Below, in pieces: positions 1 through 6,417 of a DNA stretch of 30,941 nucleotides (within the stretch, counting starts at the first letter, position 1; each line of letters starts with the position of its first letter). A model generated the notes under the pieces. The model was not told the DNA's origin, did no database searches, and saw only the letters and a program-made list of their open reading frames with translations. Where the stretch lies: positions 1-30,941 of IMG/VR virus record IMGVR_UViG_3300023179_000349, one strand, 5' to 3'. Source of the stretch: a virus. Made by a program: the position numbers and the translations under genes.

Positions 1-321
1 CCTTTTCAAAAGAAAGCTGGTAAATCTAAAAAGGGTGGCCTTAATGAAAAGGGCCGTAAATCTTATGAAAAGGCACATCCTGGTTCTGACCTAAAAGCTC
101 CTGTAAAGTCGGGGGATAATCCTCGTAGAGCATCATTCCTGGCTCGTATGGGCGGTATGCCTGGTCCTGAGCGTAAGCCAAATGGTGAACCAACTAGACT
201 TCTGCTATCATTGCAGGCTTGGGGTGCGTCCTCAAAAGCTGATGCTAAGAAAAAGGCTGCGGCTATGTCAAAGCGCTTAGAAAGCAAGAAGAATGGTTCC
301 AAAAAAGCAAAATCTAAATAA
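1..321 (+). CDS. DUF6321-like small basic protein (5' truncated)
   Basis: The frame is open from base 1 to the TAA at 319-321, giving 106 residues; the start lies left of the window. The protein is basic and carries the run GGLNEKGRK near the start, then NPRRASFLARMGGMPGP, PNGEPTRLLL and an AWGASSKADAKKKA tail. This pattern (GGLN..GR, NPRR.SF.ARM.GM, W....A) matches my memory of the DUF6321 family found in T4-like and other large phages. Its function is unknown; the charge suggests nucleic-acid or virion association, which is inference. The next gene overlaps its end by 29 nt. Family assignment is from memory of the motif, not a search. Confidence 0.8.
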   Translation, partial: PFQKKAGKSKKGGLNEKGRKSYEKAHPGSDLKAPVKSGDNPRRASFLARMGGMPGPERKPNGEPTRLLLSLQAWGASSKADAKKKAAAMSKRLESKKNGSKKAKSK

Positions 322-472
322 AGCTGCTGCTGCTAGAAGTAAGGTAGAATCTGCTGAATTGCACAAGATTATGGGCAAATTCAAAACCGGTGAGCACCAA
401 AACCCTGCAACTAAGCGAACTAGAACCCGGTCAGCGGCTAAGAAAAAAGCTGTTGAAGACTTTAAGGAGTAA
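293..472 (+). CDS. Small basic conserved phage protein (59 aa)
   Basis: An ATG at 293, inside the 3' end of the preceding gene, opens a 59-residue frame ending TAA at 470-472. A weak AAGAAG precedes the ATG. The protein starts MVPKKQNLNK, contains ELHKIMGKFKTGEH and ends AAKKKAVEDFKE. The KFK.GE...K....A pattern is reminiscent of DUF6496-type small phage proteins, but this is only a resemblance. It sits between two other small basic genes and probably belongs to the same transcript, which ends at the 786-813 terminator. The function is unknown. An internal ATG at 371 would give only 33 aa and is less likely. Confidence 0.6.
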   Translation: MVPKKQNLNKAAAARSKVESAELHKIMGKFKTGEHQNPATKRTRTRSAAKKKAVEDFKE

Positions 473-480
473 GAACAATA

Positions 481-546
481 ATGCCCGAGTGTAAATGTGA
501 TAATTGTAAGTGTCGAAAGGATCAGACAAATGGCGATGCACGCTAA
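481..546 (+). CDS. Possible 21-aa cysteine-rich micro-ORF
   Basis: ATG 481 to TAA 546 encodes MPECKCDNCKC followed by a short polar tail. Four cysteines in a CxCxxCxC pattern within the first 11 residues could bind a metal. An AAGGAG lies about 12 nt upstream, a rather long spacing. Its 3' end overlaps the next gene start at 530 in another frame, so it might act as a leader that couples translation. It is too short for composition to decide; a chance ORF is possible. Confidence 0.35.
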   Translation: MPECKCDNCKCRKDQTNGDAR

Positions 547-769
547 AAAGAACGCAGCAAATAAGAGCAAGAACCCTTGGTCAGGCTCTAAGGCTGATGA
601 AAAGGCTGACAAAAAAGAAATGCAGGGCATGAGCCCTAAGCAGAAGGCAGCTTTTAAGAAGGCAGACAAGAAGATGGACAAGAAGAAGCCATCCAAGGCT
701 GCTGACATGAAGATGGATAAGGCTCTAGCCGCTAAGGTTAAGAAGAACGTTCCTGCCAAAAAGAAGTAA
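530..769 (+). CDS. Lys-rich histone H1-like small protein (79 aa)
   Basis: I chose the ATG at 530 because AAAGG lies 9 nt upstream; an in-frame TTG/ATT region upstream has no ribosome binding site. The product begins MAMHAKKNAANK and ends KNVPAKKK. By my count 26 of 79 residues are Lys, with Ala, Asp and Met making up much of the rest and no hydrophobic core. Such Ala/Lys-rich, low-complexity proteins resemble histone H1 tails and may bind DNA or RNA by charge; this is inference. It is the last gene before a rho-independent terminator and is preceded by other basic small genes, so it may be made with the virion structural set. Confidence 0.75.
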   Translation: MAMHAKKNAANKSKNPWSGSKADEKADKKEMQGMSPKQKAAFKKADKKMDKKKPSKAADMKMDKALAAKVKKNVPAKKK

Positions 770-785
770 TTAAATTAAAAAGTTT

Positions 786-813
786 AGCCCTGCGGAAGCG
801 GGGCTTTTCTTTT
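786..813 (+). terminator. Rho-independent terminator
   Basis: The stem AGCCCTGC/GCGGGGCT closes on a GGAA tetraloop and is followed by TTTTCTTTT. It lies 17 nt after the stop of the Lys-rich gene and separates the small basic genes from the neck/tail genes. Confidence 0.9.
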
Positions 814-886
814 ATCCTAGAAGTGGCCCTATGCGAGGGTTGATTCAAATTTGCGTTGTATTTTGCTTACTCCAATGGAGACTGAC

Positions 887-1036
887 ATGTCAAGTATTGA
901 CAAGGACGATAAGTCTAAGGTATCTAAACCTTCAGACAAGAAGTTCCTTCTAGGTTTTTCGGATAGTTCTGCATTACCTCGCGAAAAATGGATGTTAGCC
1001 GCTTTTTTGAGTGCAGCGATACGGCGTAAAAAATGA
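887..1036 (+). CDS. Small hypothetical protein (49 aa)
   Basis: The frame is open from a TTG at 851, but the best start is the ATG at 887, with GGAG 6 nt upstream inside ATGGAGACTGACATG. The product begins MSSIDKDDKSKVSKPSDK, a charged N-terminal third, then LGFSDSSALPREKWMLAAF and ends AAIRRKK. I see no signal peptide or known domain. It is the first gene after the terminator, so a promoter is expected between 814 and 886; I see no convincing -35/-10 pair. Its stop overlaps the next start (ATGA), suggesting translational coupling to the neck/tail-completion genes. I do not recognise it. Confidence 0.6.
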   Translation: MSSIDKDDKSKVSKPSDKKFLLGFSDSSALPREKWMLAAFLSAAIRRKK

Positions 1037-1359
1037 CAATAAATATTATTTCTGACGCCCCTAAATCCTTAAAAGGTATTAATTCTCAGCTTACTAGACT
1101 GCTACGGCAGGATGCTCTCGAAGCCGAATGGCCTAATAACATCGTAAAAAATCTTAAGGTGTCTATTGACGGCGTTAATATAGTTATTAACTATCCAGAT
1201 AAGCTTGCTACATCTATTGAGGACCTAGAGTACGGCACTCCTAATGAGTCTCCAAAGCCTATTTTTAGAAGATTTATTAACCGTCATGGTAAGTTTATTG
1301 CCCAAAATCTGAGGGAATGGTCCGTTGATTATCTAGTAGACCAGGGGATAATTCCATGA
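1033..1359 (+). CDS. Putative neck / head-tail joining protein
   Basis: The product has 108 residues and starts at the ATG of an ATGA overlap with the preceding gene. The segment around residues 67-90 (LEYGTPNESPKPIFRRFINR) resembles the EYGT...P.PFLRPA signature of HK97-gp10-like tail-completion and head-tail joining proteins; the resemblance is short. Position supports the call: it lies two genes before the sheath, where myoviruses carry neck and tail-terminator genes. It would act at the junction between capsid connector and tail during assembly. It overlaps the next gene by 4 nt. A generic small virion protein is the alternative. Confidence 0.5.
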   Translation: MTINIISDAPKSLKGINSQLTRLLRQDALEAEWPNNIVKNLKVSIDGVNIVINYPDKLATSIEDLEYGTPNESPKPIFRRFINRHGKFIAQNLREWSVDYLVDQGIIP

Positions 1360-1973
1360 GTTTTATCTTAAGTGAAGACTTAGCCCTTAAAACATTGCTC
1401 ACTGGAATCACAGTGGTTGATGATAAAAACGCTTCTAGAGCAGTTGGTGTTTGGTTTGCTAACCCTGACGTAGAGTCCAGAGCCCAAAGCTATCCTTACA
1501 TCACCATCGAATTGCTGGATTTTGATCCAGCTACATATCGCCAGCACTCTGGTTTATTTCAGGATAACGACCTACAGGGCACCGTGGCTCCTAGCGGTAA
1601 TACTACCTACACTTATGAAATCCCTATTACTTGGGATTTAACCTATCAAATTACTACCTATGCCAGACATCCTAGGCATGATAGAGCTATTATTGCTTAC
1701 CTTTTAAATAGGGTATTTATATCAAAACGCGGCTATTTGGCCGTGCCTAACGACCTGGGTACTGAGACAGGTTATAGGCATTTGATACTCGAAGAGTTTA
1801 CTAAACGTGATACCATTGAAGATAACCGCCGGTTATACCGAAATGTATTCACCGTGACAGTAAGTAGCGAAGGTACTGTGGCCTCGTCCGTAACGACCGG
1901 AAACACTGTATCTACTGTAAAGATTAACAAAGCGACAACAGCCGACATCCCATCTGGACAACAACCTATTTAA
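1356..1973 (+). CDS. Putative tail terminator / neck protein
   Basis: The product has 205 residues; the ATG is inside an ATGA overlap, with GGGGATAATTCC upstream. There is no signal peptide or membrane segment. The central part (ITWDLTYQITTYARHPRHDR, then YLLNRVFI) looks like the beta-strand plus helix pattern of small tail-terminator or completion folds, and the C-terminal about 35 residues are Ser/Thr/Val-rich and probably flexible. It lies immediately before the sheath gene, the usual place of the protein that caps the tail tube and sheath at the capsid end. The assignment rests mainly on position and size; I do not recognise a named family. Confidence 0.5.
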   Translation: MSFILSEDLALKTLLTGITVVDDKNASRAVGVWFANPDVESRAQSYPYITIELLDFDPATYRQHSGLFQDNDLQGTVAPSGNTTYTYEIPITWDLTYQITTYARHPRHDRAIIAYLLNRVFISKRGYLAVPNDLGTETGYRHLILEEFTKRDTIEDNRRLYRNVFTVTVSSEGTVASSVTTGNTVSTVKINKATTADIPSGQQPI

Positions 1974-2012
1974 TATTTGTTTACCCCCAACTAACCCCAA
2001 GGAGAAAATCTT

Positions 2013-4778
2013 ATGGCGACTTATAACCGCCCTGGAGTATACCTAGAAGAAGTAGCCTCTTCCGTACCGGTATCTTCTACCCCTACTTCTACAGTAGCCA
2101 CATTCATGGGCTATTTTGCTAAAGGCCCTCTTGACGCTACTCTAGTATCGTCATGGAGCCAGTTCACGTCTTTGTATGGCGACATTTCTGCTAACTCTGC
2201 AGATGCGGATGCTGCTACTGCGGTTTACCTATTCTTTGCTAATGGTGGAAGCCAGTGCTATGTTCAGCGTGTAATGGTTACTGTAACCGCAGTATCTAAC
2301 ACAGCTACATCAGCTAGCACTACTTTGACCATTGTTTCAGCAAGCAGCCTTGCTACATCAGATGGTGGCTCTACTGGAACAATCACTGCTGCTAACGCAA
2401 TTGGAGCAACTATTACCGGTAACGGTATTTCTGCCGGAACCATTATCACCAACGTTGCGTCAACTACACTTACCCTAAGTAAGACCGCTACCGTACCTTC
2501 TGGAACTTCGCTTACAATTACTAGCGCAACTGCTTCTAAGGTAGACATCAAGGGTAACACTACAGCAGTAGTTGGAGCCCAAACTCCATCTGTTAGCGGA
2601 ACTAGCGTTACTCTCGTTACTGGTGCTAGCACTGCAATTAGCAGCGCTACAGTTTCTTATACTAGCCCTAATACCACAATTACTGCTGCTGGAACCACTT
2701 TCGTAGCCGGTAACACATACACCATTACGGGATGTGCTCCTGCTGGTTATAACGGAACATGGACTGCTCAAACAGGTTCAGGTTCAGGTTCTTTGATTAT
2801 TAACGTTGGTACTACCAGCTTGGGTAACTTCACTACTCAGGGAACAATTACCACTAACACTGCTCACAGCATTAAGCCTGGTCAAACAGTAACTATTGCT
2901 GGTACAGCGTCTTCTGGTTCTACCCCATCTACAATTTACAACGGTAACTTTGTAGTAACCGCTACTCCTACAGCATCTAGCTTTACTGTAGTAAACACTC
3001 AGTCGCCTTCCTCAGCTATTACAACAGCTGGTACAGTGACCGGACAAAGCGCAACAACAGAACTTACGCTTACTGCTAAGAGCCCAGGTGTTTGGGGAAA
3101 CAGCCTTTATTACGACATCTCAAGCTCTACAGCTAGCTCAGGCTACCCAGGTAAGTACTTTAACTTGGCTATTTACTCGGGTGGAACAAGCGCTGGATAC
3201 ATTGTTGAACGCTTTAGCGACATCACCATGTTGGCTAGCGATCCTGCTTACGCGGTAACTGTTATTAACTCTTCATCTAACTATGTAGTAGCTACTGACC
3301 CTAACGCAGCTAACCACACAACTGCTAACTTCTTAACCACAATGACTCCGCTAAGCACTGCACTAGTAGGTCAGACAGCCACTTCGACTGGGGCTCTTGG
3401 CTCTTCTACATTGGTTAACCTAAGCAGCGTGTCATCTGCAATTAACGCAGGTATGTACGTAGCCGGTAGCGGTGTTACTAGCGGTACTACAGTTACTAGC
3501 TATGGCGCTACTCCGTCCATCATTAACATCCAGACTCCTACTTATGCAGCTCCAAATATTACGTTGTCTACTGCTAGCGCACACAACATCGCTGTTGGCG
3601 CGACTGTAGTTGTGTCTGGTGTTACCCCAACAGGTTACAACGGTACTTGGACAGCACAGTCAGGTACAACGGGTACAACACTTGTAATTAACGTAGGTTC
3701 AAACCCTGGTGCTATTACAGCAATCGGTACTGTAACATCTAACACTGCTGTACTAAGCGCAGCTATGACTATTCCTGCATCTACTAACTTGGTGTTCTCA
3801 AACACCCCGTTGATTTCTGGAGCAGATGGTCTTTTTGCTACTAACACCTCTACAGCAAATAACACTGCAATTGCTGCTGCTACATCTCTAGCAAAGCTAG
3901 ATGCAATTAGCCAGCCTATCTTGCTAAATGCTTGTGGTGTTACTGCTGCCACTGACGTAAACGCTATGCTAACTTACGCCTACAACCGCGGTGACGTGTT
4001 TGTACTGATTGACCCTACGCAGGCAAGCCTGGATGTATCAGGTCAGCTAGCCCTAGCTAACGCTTACACTGGTGGTACTGCTGGTTCTGGAGCCCTTGCG
4101 TTTGGTGCGGTTTATTATCCCAACTTAACAATTCCGAGCCCTACATCAAGCGTGCCAGGTGCTACTGTTACCGCCTACCCAGGTGGAGCAGTTGCAGCTA
4201 AGTATGCTACAACCGACGCTTCTAGAGGCGTATTTAAATCTCCTGCAGGTTTAGATGCTCGTCTATCAGGTGTTCTATCTGTAGCAAGCTTAACTAACAC
4301 CGAACTTGATTACCTAAACAACGGTACTACTAGCCTAAACACGTTCTCTACTTCTACACCAGTAAACGCTATTCGCTACATACCTGGTTCTGGAATCGTA
4401 GTTATGGGTGCTCGTACACTTAGCAGCACATACAACAACCGCTACATTTCGGTTCGTAGAAGCCTAATTTACTTACGCAAGACCCTTACAGACGCAACTG
4501 CATTTGCCTTGTTTGAGTCAAACGATGAGCGTCTATGGAACCGTTTGCAGACTACCTGTGAAGCAATCCTGATTAACTTCTGGCAATCAGGAGGTCTAAA
4601 GGGTAGCACATCATCAGACGCTTTCTACGTAAAGGCAGACAGCTCTATCAATACTTCAGCTAGCGTAGCTGCTGGTGAAGTTCACCTAGAAATCGGTGTA
4701 GCGCTTCAGCGCCCTGCTGAATTCGTAGTTATCCGTATTAGCCAGTACGACAGTGGTTCTGTTGTAACAGTCCTATAG
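2013..4778 (+). CDS. Contractile tail sheath protein with two large inserted regions
   Basis: The product has 921 residues and forms the contractile sheath around the tail tube. The N-terminus MATYNRPGVYLEEV is the classical sheath start, followed by SQCYVQRV near residue 85. The conserved LTAKSPGVWGNSLYYDIS follows at about 350-367, SGADGLFA near 600, and the C-terminal RRSLIYLRKTL...FALFESND...RLQTTCEAILINFW domain ends with EFVVIRISQ. Ordinary sheaths have roughly 400-650 residues. The excess lies in two Thr/Ser/Gly-rich beta-type insertions at about residues 91-349 and 446-599, which probably decorate the outer surface. The ribosome binding site is AAGGAG 9 nt before ATG. The tube gene follows 12 nt later. 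The sheath call is secure; insertion boundaries are approximate. Confidence 0.96.
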   Translation: MATYNRPGVYLEEVASSVPVSSTPTSTVATFMGYFAKGPLDATLVSSWSQFTSLYGDISANSADADAATAVYLFFANGGSQCYVQRVMVTVTAVSNTATSASTTLTIVSASSLATSDGGSTGTITAANAIGATITGNGISAGTIITNVASTTLTLSKTATVPSGTSLTITSATASKVDIKGNTTAVVGAQTPSVSGTSVTLVTGASTAISSATVSYTSPNTTITAAGTTFVAGNTYTITGCAPAGYNGTWTAQTGSGSGSLIINVGTTSLGNFTTQGTITTNTAHSIKPGQTVTIAGTASSGSTPSTIYNGNFVVTATPTASSFTVVNTQSPSSAITTAGTVTGQSATTELTLTAKSPGVWGNSLYYDISSSTASSGYPGKYFNLAIYSGGTSAGYIVERFSDITMLASDPAYAVTVINSSSNYVVATDPNAANHTTANFLTTMTPLSTALVGQTATSTGALGSSTLVNLSSVSSAINAGMYVAGSGVTSGTTVTSYGATPSIINIQTPTYAAPNITLSTASAHNIAVGATVVVSGVTPTGYNGTWTAQSGTTGTTLVINVGSNPGAITAIGTVTSNTAVLSAAMTIPASTNLVFSNTPLISGADGLFATNTSTANNTAIAAATSLAKLDAISQPILLNACGVTAATDVNAMLTYAYNRGDVFVLIDPTQASLDVSGQLALANAYTGGTAGSGALAFGAVYYPNLTIPSPTSSVPGATVTAYPGGAVAAKYATTDASRGVFKSPAGLDARLSGVLSVASLTNTELDYLNNGTTSLNTFSTSTPVNAIRYIPGSGIVVMGARTLSSTYNNRYISVRRSLIYLRKTLTDATAFALFESNDERLWNRLQTTCEAILINFWQSGGLKGSTSSDAFYVKADSSINTSASVAAGEVHLEIGVALQRPAEFVVIRISQYDSGSVVTVL
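2283..3059 (+). repeat. Sheath insertion 1: beta-module repeats
   Basis: Codons for about residues 91-349 lie between the sheath motifs CYVQRV and LTAKSPGVWGN. They encode a GTTVTxV/LSKTATVPSGTSLTI module (about 95-175), a module with PAGYNGTWTAQ near residue 245 and a third with IYNGNFVV near 308 ending AITTAGTV. Related modules recur in the second sheath insertion, the gp6-like protein and the large fibre. Boundaries are by eye. Confidence 0.65.
3348..3809 (+). repeat. Sheath insertion 2: nested beta-modules
   Basis: Codons for about residues 446-599 lie just before the sheath motif SGADGLFA. They encode the first half of a GMYVAGSGVTSGTTVTSYG module, then a complete YNGTW module (PTGYNGTWTAQSGTTG near residue 541), then the second half of the first module (LSAAMTIPASTNLVFSN). 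One module therefore appears to be inserted in another. Confidence 0.6.
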
Positions 4779-4790
4779 GAGGAAATATAA

Positions 4791-5420
4791 ATGGCACAGA
4801 GCGCAATCTCACGCTATTCAAAATTAGCAACTGACCCTTTAAGAAATTTTAGGTTTATTGTTGATTTTCGTGTAACCGGAGACACCGGTGTACCAGGCTC
4901 ATCTGCTGCTGGTATAAACAGCTTCTTGAAGTTTAAGGGCGGGTTTACCTCAGTTCAGGGCCTTACAATGTCAATTGACCCAATCAGCTACCGTGAAGGT
5001 GGTATGAACACATCCTTGCACATGGTTCCTGGACGTGTCACTTTCCAGCCAATTACTTTGTCTCGCGGTGTTATCCTAGGCCAAAGCGAAGCTATCCAGT
5101 GGTTTAAGCAACTATTTGCTGCATCTTCTGGTGAAGGTATTGCTGGTGTAGACGGTTCATCTTTCCGCTGTGATTTGGACATCTATGTTCTAGACCACCC
5201 AATCACCGGTAGCCCAAACATTAGCGCTTCAGACATCGTTAGCAAATCTGCTTACAAGATGAAGTTCATTATCCACAACGCGTTTATTACCAGCCTTAGC
5301 TATTCTGACCTAGCTGCTGGAGGTAACGAGATTCTATCTGAAACAATGACTTTGGTTCATGAGGGAATGTCAGTTCAGCTAGCTAACTTTGGTTCAAACG
5401 TACCTGCAACACTGACATAA
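4791..5420 (+). CDS. Tail tube protein (T4 gp19-like)
   Basis: The product has 209 residues, matching the family of T4 gp19-type tube proteins, which stack as hexamers to form the inner tail tube. The N-terminus contains DPLRNFRFIVDF, typical of the family, followed by a VQGLTMSIDPISYREGG segment. In gp19-like proteins the xVxGlxxxxxxxxYReGGxN motif is characteristic. The segment ITLSRGVILGQSEAIQWF is also typical (L.RG...s.....W). The start has a strong GGAGGAAATATAA ribosome binding site. It lies directly after the sheath, as in nearly all myoviruses. No odd features; it lacks the beta-module insertions seen in its neighbours. Confidence 0.95.
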   Translation: MAQSAISRYSKLATDPLRNFRFIVDFRVTGDTGVPGSSAAGINSFLKFKGGFTSVQGLTMSIDPISYREGGMNTSLHMVPGRVTFQPITLSRGVILGQSEAIQWFKQLFAASSGEGIAGVDGSSFRCDLDIYVLDHPITGSPNISASDIVSKSAYKMKFIIHNAFITSLSYSDLAAGGNEILSETMTLVHEGMSVQLANFGSNVPATLT

Positions 5421-5437
5421 TTTAATAATTAAAAATC

Positions 5438-5446
5438 TGGTAAAAT
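5438..5446 (+). promoter_or_regulatory. Extended -10 promoter candidate
   Basis: TGGTAAAAT lies 26 nt before the chaperone ATG at 5472, in an AT-rich gap between tube and chaperone. It is a TGn-TAAAAT extended -10 without a good -35. The same TGGTAAAAT occurs in the stronger promoter near 30826-30834, which supports it. Confidence 0.45.
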
Positions 5447-5471
5447 AGCTATATCTAATTAGGAGTATTAA

Positions 5472-6272
5472 ATGACGAACAACATAAGCGATGACCCAAA
5501 TCTAATCTCAAAGTATGCTGAAGAGTTTACTAAGGAACCTGAAGTTGAAATTAAGACGGTGGCTCCTTCTAACTCAAATGTATTTCTTCCAGGCGGCTTT
5601 ATTGCTAAAGATGGGTCTTTGATTAAATATGGTGAAGTTAGAGAACTTACTGGTATAGACGAAGAGGCTATATCAAAAGCAGGTTCTCCGGGTAAAGCCC
5701 TAGCCGCAATGCTTAATCGCGGTGTAACAGCTATTGGTTCGTTGATGGTAGACAGAACTGATTTAGACCAGCTTCTTAGCGGGGATAGAGATGCTCTACT
5801 GATTGGAATTCGCAGAGTTACTTTTGGTGACACAATTGAATTTGAGTTCCCATGCCCACACTGTAAAACCGAGCTAGAGGTATCTGTGGACCTTGTAAAA
5901 GATGTCCCAGTTAAAGAACTAGAGGACCCTATTAACGATAGAACGTTCACATATAACTCTAAGAAAAATGGAGTGATAGTTGTGGGTCTGCCTACTGGAG
6001 CGGTTCAGAAAAAGCTTGTGGAAAACTCAGATAAGACTAGCTCTGAGTTAAATACTATTTTACTTGCAGGATGTTTAAAATCTGTTAATGGAGAGCCTGC
6101 ATTAGGTGCCAGCACTGCGCTAAACTTAGGTATGGCTGACCGTGACGGCGTCATTAACGAGATTCTTGCACGTAACCCGGGCCCACGCCTCGGGGAGGTG
6201 AAGACGACTTGCGAGGCTTGTGGTGAGGATATTCCTCTACCACTGTCGTTAGCCGACTTGTTTCGTCTATAA
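5472..6272 (+). CDS. Tail assembly chaperone / baseplate gp26-like protein
   Basis: The product has 266 residues. The core LDQLLSGDRDALLIGIRRVTFGDTIEFEF followed by CPHC matches T4 gp26-type baseplate/chaperone proteins, whose hallmark is LL.GDR.ALL.ALR...YG...F...CP.C. Two Cys pairs, C128-P-H-C131 and C247-E-A-C250, look like a split zinc site. Position between tube and tape measure is the tail-chaperone slot of myoviruses; such proteins keep the tape measure soluble while the tube polymerises around it. Start: ATG with AGGAG 6 nt upstream. The gene probably also yields a longer product by +1 frameshifting near its 3' end into the ORF at 6253-6408. Confidence 0.8.
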   Translation: MTNNISDDPNLISKYAEEFTKEPEVEIKTVAPSNSNVFLPGGFIAKDGSLIKYGEVRELTGIDEEAISKAGSPGKALAAMLNRGVTAIGSLMVDRTDLDQLLSGDRDALLIGIRRVTFGDTIEFEFPCPHCKTELEVSVDLVKDVPVKELEDPINDRTFTYNSKKNGVIVVGLPTGAVQKKLVENSDKTSSELNTILLAGCLKSVNGEPALGASTALNLGMADRDGVINEILARNPGPRLGEVKTTCEACGEDIPLPLSLADLFRL

Positions 6273-6408
6273 AGAAAAAGACTACGAACAACTACTCGAC
6301 CAATATGAAGCACTATCTAGATCATTTCCTGGCTGGACACTTTCAGATATAAGAAATCTGTCCGTAAGAGAACGTAAAAACTGGTTGTATCGCACAACCC
6401 GGAAATAA
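6253..6408 (+). CDS. Frameshift extension of the tail chaperone (+1 frame)
   Basis: The +1 frame relative to the chaperone opens after a TAG at 6250-6252 and stops at TAA 6406-6408. It has no ATG, GTG or TTG near its beginning, so it cannot easily be translated alone. It encodes YEALSRSFPGWTLSDIRNLS followed by VRERKNWLYRTTRK, the helical pattern ending in RER..WL common in second tail-chaperone products. A shift anywhere in 6253-6269 would fuse it; the most attractive site is TTT C at 6261-6264, where tRNA-Phe can slip from UUU to UUC. That would add 47 residues after Phe264, about 311 in total. The exact site is inference. Confidence 0.7.
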   Translation, partial: PTCFVYKEKDYEQLLDQYEALSRSFPGWTLSDIRNLSVRERKNWLYRTTRK

Positions 6409-6417
6409 AGGTAGAGT

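Noticed and set aside
277-759. Long minus-strand ORF (160 aa) with hydrophobic character
   Set aside because: It is the complement of Lys-rich plus-strand genes; AAG/AAA codons read backwards as Phe/Leu. The plus-strand genes have ribosome binding sites and a terminator.
814-886. Promoter between the first terminator and the 887 gene
   Set aside because: TTGATT at 840 and TATTTT at 859 are only 13 nt apart; no acceptable hexamer pair was found, although a promoter is expected here.
2013-4778. Repeated sequence in the sheath as a CRISPR-like or DNA tandem array
   Set aside because: The similarity is at protein level with diverged third codon positions and unequal spacing; it reflects domain repeats, not a DNA array.
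5468-5950. Minus-strand ORF of 160 aa opposite the chaperone
   Set aside because: It lies fully antisense to a gp26-like gene with clear motifs and has no ribosome binding site.
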